64,000 bases of DNA, from positions 112,369,819-112,433,818 of the forward strand of contig CM022946.1 of NCBI GenBank assembly GCA_012931725.1. Reading direction: 5' to 3'. Positions 1 through 11,526 of this stretch are shown here, piece after piece (the stretch's first letter is position 1; each line of letters begins with the position of its first letter). The notes beneath the pieces are model-generated. The model made no database searches and was not told the DNA's origin. It was given only the letters and a program-made list of their open reading frames with translations. Source of the stretch: Litsea cubeba (lineage: Eukaryota; Streptophyta; Magnoliopsida; Laurales; Lauraceae). The position numbers were made by a program, and so were the translations under genes.

Positions 1-1275
1 GGAAACATAATGTACTCCCCGATCTGCACGCGACATCTGTGGTGGAAAGTCTGACACACTACCCTCTTGCTCACGGGTGTAGACACAACTAAGCGTACAA
101 GGCATCTCCTCTCCTACCCCACCAAGAACCAAAGCAAAAGCTAAAGACACATAGGAATGTGTCGCTCCTGGGTCAAACAACACTCTAACAATCTGATCAC
201 AAATGGAGAGAGTACCTTTGACGACCTTCCCTGCAGCTTCGGCCTCCTCATGCATAAGCACAAATGCCTGACCTGCGGCATGAGGTCTCTGTTGTTGTCG
301 CTGCTGTCCATGGGGCCTCTGGTGCCGCCCTCACTGATAGTGTTGTCCTCTGGGCTGCTGGGGTCCACATGCCTGCTGCGAAGAACAATGCTGCTGCTGA
401 GGTGGCTGGGGTGTCGGTGCAATCTGTGGAACAACTGGAACTGGAGCTCTAGGGGGTGCTGGAAGCTGATGCATCGGGGGCTGTCCTCTTCAGAGTGGAC
501 AGACTCTAGAAATATGCTCTAGCTCTCCGCAATCAAAGCACACTCGGGACCCATGCTGCTGCTGCTGATACTGCCCAACCTGGCCTGCTAGCTTCTGCCT
601 CCGGAATGACTGCTGCTGCAGGGCCACGGGCTGCGGCCCGATCATGGCGGCTTGGACCCGTCTCTGTTGCTGGCTGGCCTCAACCCGCTGTAGTTGCTCC
701 TCTGCCCAATAAGCGCTACTCAAGGCCTCCTCGTAGGTAGGTAGCTCAATGCAAGTCATGCTCAGTCGGATCTCATCTCTCAGCCCATCGACGAACCGTC
801 AAATCCTCTCAGCCTCATATGTAAGCAGTGCCTCTAAAACACGGGACAGCTGGGTGAAACAAACCTCATATTGGTAGAGTGTCATGCTGCCCTGCACTAG
901 TGTCTGGAACTCTCGAAGCTTGCGGTCTCTGACATGCGATGGAATGAACTTCCAAAGGAAATCCGCTCTGAAAGTTGTCCAGGTGATCTCATCCCCAATC
1001 ATCTCGTAAGGACGCCGAATGGTCCTCCACCAGTCCTCTGCTATGCCTCAGAACATATAAGCGGCTAACTGCACTCTCTGCTGGCCGGTGCACTCGAAGA
1101 CTCGAAAAATCTTCTCCATCTGCACTATCCAGTCGTCAGCTACTAGCGGATCCTCATTGCCCGAGAACTCTGGTGGTCCCCTCTTGAGGAACCTCTCAAA
1201 GATGATGTTCGGGTCTGCCTCCCGAGTAGGTGTCACTGCTGGACTGGGCTGAGCTACCCTCTCAATGACGTCCAA
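1..1275 (-). pseudogene. G1 gag-protease remnant, in-frame stops
   Basis: One reading frame (codons starting at positions divisible by 3) runs from 1275 to the window edge. Residues near the start read PPEFSG then ADDWIVQMEKIF, the Retrotrans_gag core; ADFLWKFIP and YEVCFTQLSR follow. A zinc knuckle CFDCGELEHISRVC (C-x2-C-x4-H-x4-C) lies near 500-545. A retropepsin motif LFDPGATHSYVS lies near 150-185, with the catalytic Asp kept and Pro where Ser or Thr is usual. The frame is broken by four stops, at 1050-1048, 801-799, 492-490 and 333-331. All four are TGA, as expected if CGA arginine codons had mutated. No product is likely. The assignment is firm; the exact start is not, because sequence up to 1469 is open in another frame. 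Confidence 0.88.
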
Positions 1276-1594
1276 GACCTGTGACTGAAACTGCGCAAAG
1301 TCCTCAGCCTACTGCTGATGCACAGTAGCCTGGGCTTCTTGCGAGGTAAGGAGAGCCTGCAGAAACCTCTGGAAGCGATGCTCAAAGTCGGGCTGACCGC
1401 CGACTGCCGGTACTGCGTGTGGTGGTGAATCTCCTCCCGGCATCTGTCAAGAGAATGGGAATGTGTCAATTCAAGTCCAACTCTTAGGACTACACAGATT
1501 CTACCTAATCCATCGTCCTTACACGCATTCCCATACTGAAATCCTCATTACGTCCTAAAGTTTATAGTATATTTTATTTCCTAGAGACTAACCT

Positions 1595-1607
1595 GGCTCT
1601 GATACAA
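1595..1607 (-). other. G1 primer-binding site (tRNA-iMet type)
   Basis: Read on the minus strand this is TTGTATCAGAGCC, one mismatch from the iMet primer site TGGTATCAGAGCC. It lies 4 bases inside the 5' LTR end, which fixes the element's orientation as minus. Confidence 0.85.
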
Positions 1608-1611
1608 AAAA

Positions 1612-2961
1612 TGTAACGCCCTAATTTTGAATACCGAGAAAACCATCAAGGTACCGAAGTTGGCGCTCTACTTTCCGGAAAATCTGAGAACTTCCAAGAT
1701 TGTAGGTCCGCAGTGAGGACCGATTTAAAACTTTTTGAACAATATAATATCAATGGTTAAAATTACGGAAGCATAAAGAGTAAAGCGGAAGCAATAACAA
1801 AGATAGCGGAAGCATAAGGTATCATATGAGATATATCAAATGTAAACAGGGCTGAAGTCCAGCCTAAAATACCAACTTATAAGAAACAAAGGTTTACTAT
1901 ATTTTTGAATTACTACCCAGCTCACTACAAAAATCTCTCAAACCCAAACAATAGATAACTCTCACACCCTGGGTGTTGGCTCTCCAACCTCCGGCTCGAC
2001 CTCTTGGTCAGCTCCACGAGCGCGAGCGCACCTTCCTCATACTCGAGGTCGAACCCTTAGCACCAAGAATGGATCGGATCTAAAGATCTGGCAAGTCACA
2101 GTATGCAAGTAATATAAGATGTATGTATCGAAAGAGTAGAGACAGTAATAAAGCTAAAGAGAGTAACAATGATATAGAACCTAGGCAATTGAGCAAAATA
2201 AGCATTCAGAATAAGAGTAAACAAGATAACAAATCTACACAATATGGCACATTCAAACAAGCTGAATACCGCGGGATATTATGCCGCGGTCCTCCCATAC
2301 TAAACATAGTCGCGGCGGGGAAACCTCACCAATGCTGGGGAATGACAAGCCCCATATATACAATCAACATCCTCACTACACTCATCACTCGAAGACCGGA
2401 CCCGGTATCACACTGTCCGTCTACAATAATGCTCATCATGATAGCTCACTCAATATTCACAGTAGCTCCTATTAGGGATGATCAATCCAAAGGCTGAGCT
2501 TAGAACAACTGAGTGAATGCCTATGCCAACTCTGGAAACAACAAAGGTCTGTGTCTGTCTAGGCTTTGCTTTGCGTGAATAAGGTCCTAACAAAGTCCTT
2601 AAGAGGTCCAAGTACTCAATTCAATCCATGGATCATAGTCTAAGTCCAAGCCCAATCACTGGATCCATACCAAGGCCCACCAAATACATGGCCTGGTCTA
2701 TAACAGTCCAAATGAGGTGACAAGTCCATTTCCAATGATAAACAGTCCATTGTCATCCATAATGAGTCACTAGCTCAGTACAATCCAATCTCTCCATTCT
2801 AGGGTATTCCACATCCAAACTCAAGCCATAAAAGGGCCCGCCAAGCCACAAACACGGTTCAATGTTCACCCAATCGTAACACCAGGTCACGTCTAAGTAG
2901 TCCTAGGTTCAGTTCATCCATTTTCCATTTAATTCAATAGTTATGAGCGATAGTAAGGACA
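1612..2961 (-). repeat. G1 5' LTR (1350 bp)
   Basis: The plus-strand copy starts TGTAACGCCC and ends AAGGACA, so in element sense it starts TGTCCTTAC and ends GGGCGTTACA. The boundary at 1612 is fixed by the adjacent primer site. The boundary at 2961 is fixed by the start of copia homology: sequence from about 2963 matches 25970 onward. The second LTR is outside the window, so length and ends rest on these junctions. Confidence 0.8.
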
Positions 2962-3450
2962 ATAGCTATTTTGGATTAATCTTAATAGTTATATTCTTTT
3001 TATCTCCATTTTAGAGTGATTGAATTAATAATAGTTATATTCTTTCTATCTCCATTTTAGAGTGATTGAATTAATAGTCATATCCTTAAATCTCAATTGG
3101 CATTTTTATTTCAGTTGATATCCATGATTGTTATCCTCTTGACCTTTGCTCTTTATTTTGGTAATTTGATCATTTTGAGCTTTATAGTTAATTATTATCA
3201 ATTGGTATCTAATCCTTCCGTTGAAGATAACCCTCAATTGGTTAAACCATCTTCTTCTTGCACCTAATAGTTAAATTCTTGTCAAAAGTTTGACAAAAGG
3301 AGATTATGGATTGAGGGGGAGTGTAAATCTTCTAGGGAAGTATTAGCATTGATCAAATTTACCCATGCATTGGCTCTATACCCTTAAGCTTACTACCCAT
3401 ACATGATATCCTGTTATGAATTTCATTTTCGATTTCATTTGTTAACAGGT
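2962..3450 (+). repeat. S0 internal 3' region, left part
   Basis: Non-coding sequence homologous to 25975-26410. It differs by an extra copy of about 58 bp (near 2980-3070, unit containing TAGTTATATTCTTT and CTCCATTTTAGAGTG), which is single in S1. It carries the spaced TAGTTATAT-type motif described for 24298-26260. It ends at target duplication CAGGT (3446-3450) of the G2 insertion. Confidence 0.8.
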
Positions 3451-4820
3451 TGTAAGATCCCGACCCCCGATTCTTTTGTTTAGTATGGTTTTAATCATGG
3501 TTTAGCTTTTAAACGAGATTTGAGTTGGTTTGACCTTGTTTTTGAGTTTGACTAGATTTTTCCTTAGTCTTTGAGATTTTGTAGACCGTTGACTTTGGTT
3601 TGACCCGGTCCATATGATTTGTATTTTTATGAGAAATTACTTTTCATTTCTAAAAATTCTGGATTTGACGTATTTTGACTCATTTGATGAAGTTTAACAA
3701 CTTTCATGTTTTGACCATTTTGATTTGATGATCAGAAAATGCGTTTTTCGAGAAAAAGGGCAAAAATGACATTTTCACTAAATCTGTCCATGAATTTCGA
3801 AAATTTCAGAAATTGGGGAAATTATACTTTTTGGAAAGTAGAAATTTCGCTGATCATTTTTGTCTTCTTCGTCGTTTTCGTTCGGGGCCCGCAAATGTGA
3901 GTTTCAGCCTTGTGAAGATTGGGGCCCACAAGACCCACCTTATAAGAAGGGAACCCTCCTTCTTCTCCTCCATTTCGTTTCCAGCAAGGGTTTTGAGCTA
4001 GGGCTCTTTCCCTCTCCTCCAGCAACTTTCTCTCTCTTCTGAATCACCCATCTCATGGAGATTTCATGGAGGGATGATCTCCTAGGGCCCTTCTTCTCCA
4101 TTCAAGCTTTCCAAAGATGCCTTTTTCAAGGATTTTGAGCTAGGAGAGACCTCTCATCCAAGCTTCTCTTCTTCGTTTGGGCTTTTCAAGGTTTGCAATG
4201 GCTTTCCAAACTTTAGATCTTTGTTTTCCTCTTTGTTTAGAGTGTTTTCATCACTCATGCAAGAGCTCTCTTTGGAGATTTGAGAAAAATGGATTTTTAG
4301 GGTTTTCCTTGGAAAATTTTGGGGTTTTTGTAGATTGGGAGCTTGAGATTCTAGAGCTTGATTTGTGGAGTCTTATTTCTCTCAATTAGACTCAAGGCAA
4401 GTGAATTTCCAATTATTATGATGGTCTTGTATTTTGCTTCATATCATGTTGTTCATGCTATGCTTTAATGTTTTTATGTTCCATGGATTTGTTGTGGACA
4501 ATTGGAGTAATATGATGTGTGATTTCAACTTGTATTATTGTTTTACAAGGTATATGGAAGTTTGATTTCACTGTGGACACTTTGAAACTTAGCATTCTTG
4601 TGTTTAGTGTTGTGTTGTAAGAATGGGGGAAAAACTTTGATTTCTAAAAGTGTGGTGTTTGATCAATTGGAAGGATTAATGAGTAGGGATTCGATGTGTT
4701 TGGAAGGTCAAGGGAGGGTCCAAAATGATCTTGAAATCAAGTATGAAAGAAGGGAAGAAAAGGGAATGAAAAAGGGGGCAAAATGCATAATCTGCACCCA
4801 TCCCGGACCCAGACAGAACT

Positions 4821-4912
4821 GGGTCCGCTCGAGCGACCCAGTGGGCCGCTCGAGCGGCCCAGGTTCTGGGAGGGGTCCGCTCGAGCGGACCCTGGGTCGC
4901 TCGAGCGGACCC
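4821..4912. repeat. Cluster of four CGCTCGAGCG palindromes
   Basis: Four palindromes sit within 92 bp: 4821-4839 (imperfect), 4843-4860 (perfect, 18 bp), 4873-4892 (perfect, 20 bp) and 4894-4912 (imperfect). All have the core CGCTCGAGCG with GGGTC, GGGC or GGAC arms. The patch is very GC-rich inside an AT-rich LTR and is absent from the G3 LTRs. The symmetry explains why both strands are open here. Confidence 0.9.
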
Positions 4913-4924
4913 AGCCCAGTTCTG

Positions 4925-5335
4925 GGCCCTTTTCAGGGCCTGGTTTGGGGGGATTTTTGAGGGACTTTTGGGCCTGATTCAAGATGGTTTTTGGGCCATT
5001 TCCAAACCTGGTTTTTGGGTCATCTTTGGGCCTGATATTGGACAGATTTAAAACTCCTTTTTGTGGGCCTGGTTGAGATTAGTTTTGGGCTGCTTTTAAA
5101 GTTTGTTTTGTGAACATTCAAGTTTGGTTTTGGGGCTGTTTTAAAACTTGTTGGTGGGCCTGTTCCATGGTTAGTTTGGGCTTGTTTCAAAACTTGTTTC
5201 TTGGACCATTAAAGGTTCAGTTTTGGGGCTGTTTTAAAGTTTGTTTTGTGGGCCATTAAAAGATTAGTTTTGGACTGTCATTAAGGACTGTTGTGGGCTC
5301 GGTTTAAGGCCAACTATAGGCCTGTTTTAAAGAGT
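4925..5335 (+). repeat. Degenerate short repeats in the G2 LTR
   Basis: Diverged units of roughly 50-60 bp recur, each with a TTTTGGGCCTG or TTTGGGGCTG phrase followed by TTTAAAACTTG or GTTTTGTGGGCC. About eight units are recognisable by eye. They belong to the extra segment of G2 missing from G3. No gene is seen. Confidence 0.6.
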
Positions 5336-7119
5336 TTGGATTTACTTGTAATGCTTGGAATTTGTGAAATGGGAATGGGACCAATGAGAGAATGAACGTA
5401 TGTAAAATTATCCGGGAATCGTTTGAGTCTCAATGCGCACTTTATCATTTAAATGTTGGGGATTTTCATTGGCATCAAACTCACTCCTTAATAATCAATG
5501 TTTAAAGGATAGTTGTGCATTGAGATGGTTCCTTGGTAAGTCATTAAGTCATTCTCCATAATTTCCATTCCATTTCAAGTTAGAGAATGTATTTGTACTT
5601 GTATTTGTATCCTTTGGTAAACTAATTCAAATAGCATCGGTGATTTATTATAAAATCATGGGGTCTTCCAGATTCGAAAGGATTGGTCGTATGATTTTAT
5701 ACAAATCACTTTGATGTGTATTTGAGCGGTTTACCATGGATATTCGTATGTTTTCTCCGAATCGATTTGAAAGGAGATTTGAGTGATTTGTCACATTCGG
5801 GATTTCTTTGATAAGACTAGTATTTTGAAAATGAAACCTCGAGGCAAGACGGGGCCAGAGCTATGTGGTGTGAGCCCCTGAGCCAAAAGGATTAGTATTA
5901 TAGTTTGATTCGTATCGGTTCGAGTTTTGAAAACTAAAGGCACCACTAGGCTTAGGTCACCTTGTCGGGCTGATCACCCGGCTTGGGATCTTTAATTTGT
6001 CCGCCAGCTGCAGCTTGGATTCTGTCTGTACCGACCATGGCAACGGTTTTATCTGCCGGTCCCATTTGTATGGCTACGGTTCTGATTTTTGATCTGCCGG
6101 TCCCATTTGTATGGCTACGGTTCTGATCCTATTTCTAGTACCACGTTCAGTGGCTACGTTCTGTCTGCTCTTATTACTTCGGTAATAGGAGGATTTAGCT
6201 ATTTGTGGTCGCCAAGGTTTTATCTGCATATTACTTTATTTTATGATTCTTGTGGGTTATGCTTTTTATGCTTTGATTTGGTTAATGTTTACTATATCGA
6301 CCATTTATCATATTGTCGCTATTATTCAGGATTTGAAATGTATTTCCGACTATTAAATGTTTTATTAGACTGTTATCTTTTCGAGATATTTATGTTCCAG
6401 CGACTGTTCCTTTATTTGTTGTTATATTTATGTTCGGTCTTTCGATTGTTTTAGCATGCTTTATTGTCATTATTGTTTAGACTATTTATCTGGTTTTACG
6501 ATGATTTCATCAAGTTTTATATATGTTCTTTGGTTTCATATTACTTGATTATTTGCTTGCCAGACCGTCGTGTCTGACCCTGTTTGTTTGGTGCCAGTCT
6601 CTTCTTTTCTGTTTGTAGGTGTTTGATCAGAGGAGGCGGTGGGACCGCCGGTCTGACATGAGAGGCTGCCCATTGATATCATCTAGATGTCAAGTTTGGC
6701 ACCGGAGTTCGTATCAAACCTTTGGGGGTAGTATTTCTGTTTAGTTGGATATATTTTTGTATGGCTTTGTTAGCCTTTTTCTTTGGATTTGTAATTAAGA
6801 CATCTGTTAATTGTAACTTGAATATGTGGGAAATAATAGTTTGTTACTACCAGCTCAGTTTATTTGGATTATGATTTGTACCAGCCTGCTTATGTGATGG
6901 CTTTGTGATATTGGTTGCGTGCGACACGGAACCCGATGGCCACGGATTCCGAGTCGTAACACCATGTGTAGCTTCCGGGAAAATATACTCTGATTGTGAT
7001 GGGATTTGTTTATCCTCATTCACGCGGATCTTGGGAAAGATAACAAAAAGTTTCAAATTATTCCAAAATTTCGCACTCCGGGATCGGTCCACTGCAGGGC
7101 CCGGTTTCGGGGTGTGACA

Positions 7120-7624
7120 CAGGTGCTACTAAAAGGTATTTTCCTTGTTTCATGTGTGTAGGTACAACTTGAAGAAATTCCTACCCTCTTCAATTGATGA
7201 TACCTTTGCAATTTAATGTCAAAGGGGGAGAAAATTGAGAGATTAAGGGGGAGAAAATACTCATGTTTAATGTCAAAGGGGGAGTTGCATGTCAAAGGGG
7301 GAGATATTGTCTTATCTTCCAAAGGGGGAGAGATTGTATATCTTGCCAAAGGGAGAGTGCATGGTTTAAGGGGGAGAGATGAAAGAAGAAAGCTTAGGAG
7401 CTAAAGAAGATGCTTGGCCTAAAGAAAGGAAGATGAAGAGAAAGCTTGAAGATTGATCGAGCTCCAAGCATCAAGAAGATTGAAGAAAAAGAGCTAGAGC
7501 CCAAGCCAAGTCAAAGGAGCATCCAAGAAGATTTCAAGCCTTATCCAGCCAAGGAGGAGCTGGAGACTAAGTGTGAAGAATTAGTGTTGAGTAAGATTTG
7601 CCATCAAATTGCAAGGGGGGAGAT
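7120..7624 (+). repeat. S0 internal 3' end with an array of polypurine tracts
   Basis: This resumes the S0 sequence after G2. From 7216 to 7376 there are about seven polypurine blocks (AAAGGGGGAG, TTAAGGGGGAG) spaced 15-40 bp. A final tract, AAGGGGGGAGAT, abuts LTR-A at 7625 and is the probable functional polypurine tract. The open frame 7446-7685 crosses the LTR boundary and is unlikely to be coding. Confidence 0.75.
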
Positions 7625-9542
7625 TGTTAGGGATTTTGTGTATTTGCAATTTGATAGATGTAATATCATTTTATTCATCTCATGAATTTTCACACATGCA
7701 TTGATTTAGAATATCTTGAAATCTTGATTTTCACTTGCATGGTTTTAAAACTTTTAGAATTCATGTTTCATGCATATTTGTGTTTTAAACTTGGATGCAT
7801 TTAGTTTGAAAATGATTTTTTTATAAATCAAGTTAGCCAATGTTTTAAAAGTTTCAAATCAAATTTGATTTTTTTTTGTTTCATGATTTTAAAACACTTA
7901 GATTGATTTCATGATTTTAAAACACTTAGATTGATTTAAATCATGTTTCCATACTTGATTCCATAGCCTAAAGTCCCCACAAGAAAATCTCTTTAAAATG
8001 TACACTTTTTGGGAAAACAGGACTTTTACCGGCGGCTAATATATCACCTTTACCGGCGCCTTCGACCGCCGCTAAAAGCATATTTTCAAAAAAAAATATG
8101 ACCGTTGGAAGGACTTATACCGGCGGCTGCTATACACTTTTACCGATGGCCCCGGCCCCCGCTAAAAGTATAGTTTTAAAAAAAAATATAACCGTTTGGC
8201 TAGCCGTTGGCAACCTTTTTTGCTATAAAAAGGGACATTTTCTTTGAGAAAACATGTAGAACTTTTGAGGAGTTTTGAGGCCAAGGAAGGAGGATGTTTT
8301 AAGAGCTTTAGTGAGGGGAATATGGGGCTATTCCATTGATTCAATCTTGGAATATTTTTCTAATGGGTATGCTCCCTTTTCTTTAATTATATCATGCTTT
8401 GTTTTAATTATTGGTAAATGAATTTTAGCATGATAACTATGATGTGTTGAATCCTTTATCTTATTTAATCTTGGATTTATTTATGTTGGATTCTTCACCT
8501 CAATTCAAACCAAGTTTATTTTTAAAAACTTCATTAATCATGCTTTGCCAAAACATTTGATTTCTTTTATAGCATGATTCATTTACTTGGTTGAATCCTC
8601 ATTAGTTGTTTTCAATCACTTTAGAACATTAGTTAAACTAGTTTGTTTTGAAAACAACTATGTGAAAGAAACTGCGATTCAGATCTGAACATCACTAAGG
8701 AAGGACGTCCATGGTTGATTTGTAACAAAACAAGTTTTAAAAAATCTGATATGGGCAGCATAAATCAGCCATAGTGATCGCTTAATAACTCCATGAATTC
8801 ATGACCAACAAGTGTATAATTAAAGGAGATTCAAGAAGACGATTACCTTGATGACTTGTAGACTTCAAATCTCTGAAATAATAGATCCAAAGGGCTGAAC
8901 TCAGACTTGCAATTACCAAACAACTTGCTGGAATTTTCTGCAGTAGAATTGCTTTCAATCTTCTTCTCTATTTCACTTCCAAATCTGATTGGCTAAGATG
9001 GTGGGATCTTAATCTAGACTTCTAGATGGGTTTTGAGAACTTTTTTTCTATGGAAAAAATCTCAGACCTTATGCTCTCCTTAATGAAGAAGAAAGAGGGC
9101 TGGACGTGTGGATAGGGATCTTCTTAGTGTAGGACGTCCAAGGGGAGGCTTCCTCTATTTATACAAAACTTTTGGATTGCTTTCCTAAAAAGTTATCTCT
9201 TCTAATTCTCATAGATGTCCTAAAAGGAGAGTATAATCTAAAGATTTATTTCCTTTTAGAAACACTCCAATTAGAAAAGGAAACTAAAGGAACATCCCAC
9301 AAACTTTGGTAATTAGTAATCTTAGTTGCACAACACTTACTAATTTAAGTTTCTAATTCAAAAAGGAAACTTTACTATAGGAATACTAATCCAAAGAGGA
9401 GTCCAACCTTCCAAGTAGAGAGACCTACTCAAAATTGGAAACCTTACCCATGGAATTCCCATTATGGACGTCCCACATACAAATGCACACAATGGCCCAC
9501 AAATAATTTATCTAGAATTAAATTCATGTATGCCATCAAATG

Positions 9543-11518
9543 TGTTGAGTTCATGAATTTGCACATTTACGCATCATTTTAGGATAAATTAGGGGTTTGA
9601 TTACGTGATTTGCATCATTATTCATCTAATTCCATCATTTCATGCATTTTCACCTAGAAACCTGAATTTTCATACTTTTCATATGTTTTCTGCATTAATT
9701 TAGAATGTTTTGCAAATTTTCTTCGAAGAGTCCCAGTTGGAGTAGGACTCTGTCCGGATGGGTCCCACTTAAATATGGGTTCTTCAGTATTTGATGTGTT
9801 GAATTAAAATGTGCAGAAAACGAGAGTTACAGGCCTTTGTCATGGAACCCACTTTCAAGCACACATAGTCACCATGGGCCCTGCATTGCTGAATTGAAGT
9901 TTGAAAAGAAGAACTCACCACATGGACCCCACACACAAGCCATGTGAATATCACTCAAAGGAGGGGTCCACTCATCATGTCAGTTGAAGAGTCCTAACTA
10001 CAATAGAAGACTTCTCATAGGGTCCACCATTCAAGCAGATGAAATGTCCTACATGGCAAGGTCCGCAGTAGTTGCATATTTGAAATTATTAATAGATAAT
10101 TCAAAGAGTACAATTATGATTGGAATAAAAGAAGAAGAGTTTGAATCATCCACATTTGATCTCCTTTGGAAAATAAGAGTTGTGGAGAGAAAGAATCCTT
10201 TGCAAATCAAATTTCAATAGTTAATCCCATTTTTCTCAGGATAACTCATCTTCAAATGGCCATAACTTTCAATCCAACCATCGGATCGATGAAATTTACC
10301 TACCGTTGGAAAGATTATTCAGAGTAGATATCCATGGACCCAAGAATGTGCAAATCAAAGCTACATTGACAAAGTTACGAGCCAGGAGATTTTCATGTTC
10401 ATTTTTAGACGGGATTGCAATTAAATCCACACCGTTGATAATCAATTGCTGCACATCCCTTGTGGGACCCCATCTGAAGATTAGCCAAGCTATCCAGAGG
10501 CTTCCAGAAGCTTCCACCTCATTCAAATTCAAAAGAGATAAGAGATGTACCTTATCTATGAAGATAAATCAAATTTGCAGAGAAGGTGTCCAGATTCAAT
10601 GTATCTATAAGATAACCGGGGTTATAAGAGGAACCAAAAGGAAGCATACGGGAGACACTCCCTCCCTTGGACATCCACCATTGTTCTCTCTCATTTTTTT
10701 TCTTTTCCTAATTAATAGAATTTAAGAATTATTTTTGGGTATTCTGAAGCCCTATTTCAGAAATTAGGATTTTTAGAAGAGAGATTTTTGAGAGACCATT
10801 ATACAAGGAGATGTTATTAATGAAATTACTAATGGAGTTCTTTTCAATGGCTGGCTAGATTTCTGGATTGGAGCACACAGATGAAGCTAAGTAGATCTTT
10901 AATTTAATTTATGTAATTTTTCTATTACTTTCTTGTCTCTTTTAAATGCATGCTCTATTAGAATAATAGATCTGTCTTCATGCCTTAGGCAGCCTCTATT
11001 TTGATTTCTAATGAAAATAGTTTGATGATTTATACTTATTTTGATAGATTATGCTTAGGGTTGAGATCCTTTGATAGTTTATGCTTAATTTGATGAGTCA
11101 TGCTTATGATTTTTCATTCTTTTATGAGGTGAAGGAGGTCTTGGGTTGTGATCTTATTCTTTTTATTAAAATCTGGTTTTTGCAAAAGACAAATCCTCCG
11201 GATCCGAAACATTGATTTTTTTCTGATCTGAGTTATTTTGAGACAAATAGTAGAATAATTGCATGATGGATTAATTATCTTGCTTAGTGGATTCTGGATG
11301 CTCCGATCTATTTTTTTTTATATATTTGATTAGTTTGTTTATGAATTCTTTTAGTTTTTCTTGGATCTCAATTATTCATTAATCTTTGATTTAAAAAAAA
11401 TCAGATTTAAATTTTAACTCAGTAGTGCTCCCTGTGGCATCGACCTGTAATTGCCACTATCTCAAAAAGACAGCTGTGCACTTGCAGTAATTTTAATTGA
11501 TTGATTTAAATCACATCA
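9543..11518 (+). repeat. A1 left LTR, plus orientation (1976 bp)
   Basis: It starts TGTTGAGTTCATG and ends AAATCACATCA, the reverse complement of the right LTR. It is followed by AGTTTTTG (11519-11526), the first 8 bases that follow the 5' LTR in the right copy, so it was a 5' LTR cut just inside its primer site. The 139-codon open frame at 10306-10725 recurs in the other two LTRs only because the LTRs are near-identical; I do not call it a gene. Confidence 0.88.
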
Positions 11519-11526
11519 AGTTTTTG

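Larger units (their letters stand above)
1..2961 (-). mobile_element. G1: partial Ty3/gypsy (Tekay-like chromovirus), 5' half
   Basis: The order on the minus strand is LTR (2961 to 1612), primer-binding site, short leader (about 1594 to 1276, no gene seen), then gag and the start of protease running off the left window edge. The gag domain and an iMet-type primer site place it among plant gypsy elements; the gag wording (PPEFSG, DDWIVQMEKIF) is that of the Tekay/Del group. Its LTR end at 2961 abuts SIRE-like copia sequence, so G1 either inserted there or truncated the copia array. The 3' half lies outside the window. Confidence 0.85.
3451..7119 (+). repeat. G2: solo LTR of a Tekay-like gypsy element (3669 bp), TSD CAGGT
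   Basis: It starts TGTAAGATCCCGAC and ends CGGGGTGTGACA. CAGGT flanks it at 3446-3450 and 7120-7124, and the empty site is visible in S1 at about 26407-26416. The ends match the G3 LTRs, giving plus orientation. It is about 1.56 kb longer than the G3 LTRs because the stretch from roughly 4030 to 5830 has no counterpart there. A TATA-like TATAAG lies near 3940. The short open frames at 4598-4960 and 6089-6454 are not coding: they fall in LTR repeats and show no family motif. With no internal region present, LTR-LTR recombination is the simplest origin. Confidence 0.9.

Noticed and set aside
6089..6454. 121-codon hydrophobic open frame in the G2 LTR, echoed at 27956 and 32414
   Set aside because: Present only as LTR sequence, with different length in each copy and no start conserved in frame. 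The hydrophobic look comes from T-rich DNA.
7216..7376. Regular G-rich repeats considered as a CRISPR-like array
   Set aside because: Repeats are short purine tracts with irregular spacing, next to a retrotransposon LTR in a plant genome.
10306..10725. 139-codon open frame repeated at 11946-12338 and 19580-19957
   Set aside because: All three lie at the same place in near-identical A1 LTRs, so the repetition comes from the LTR, not from coding constraint. The reverse strand is equally open and no family motif is seen.
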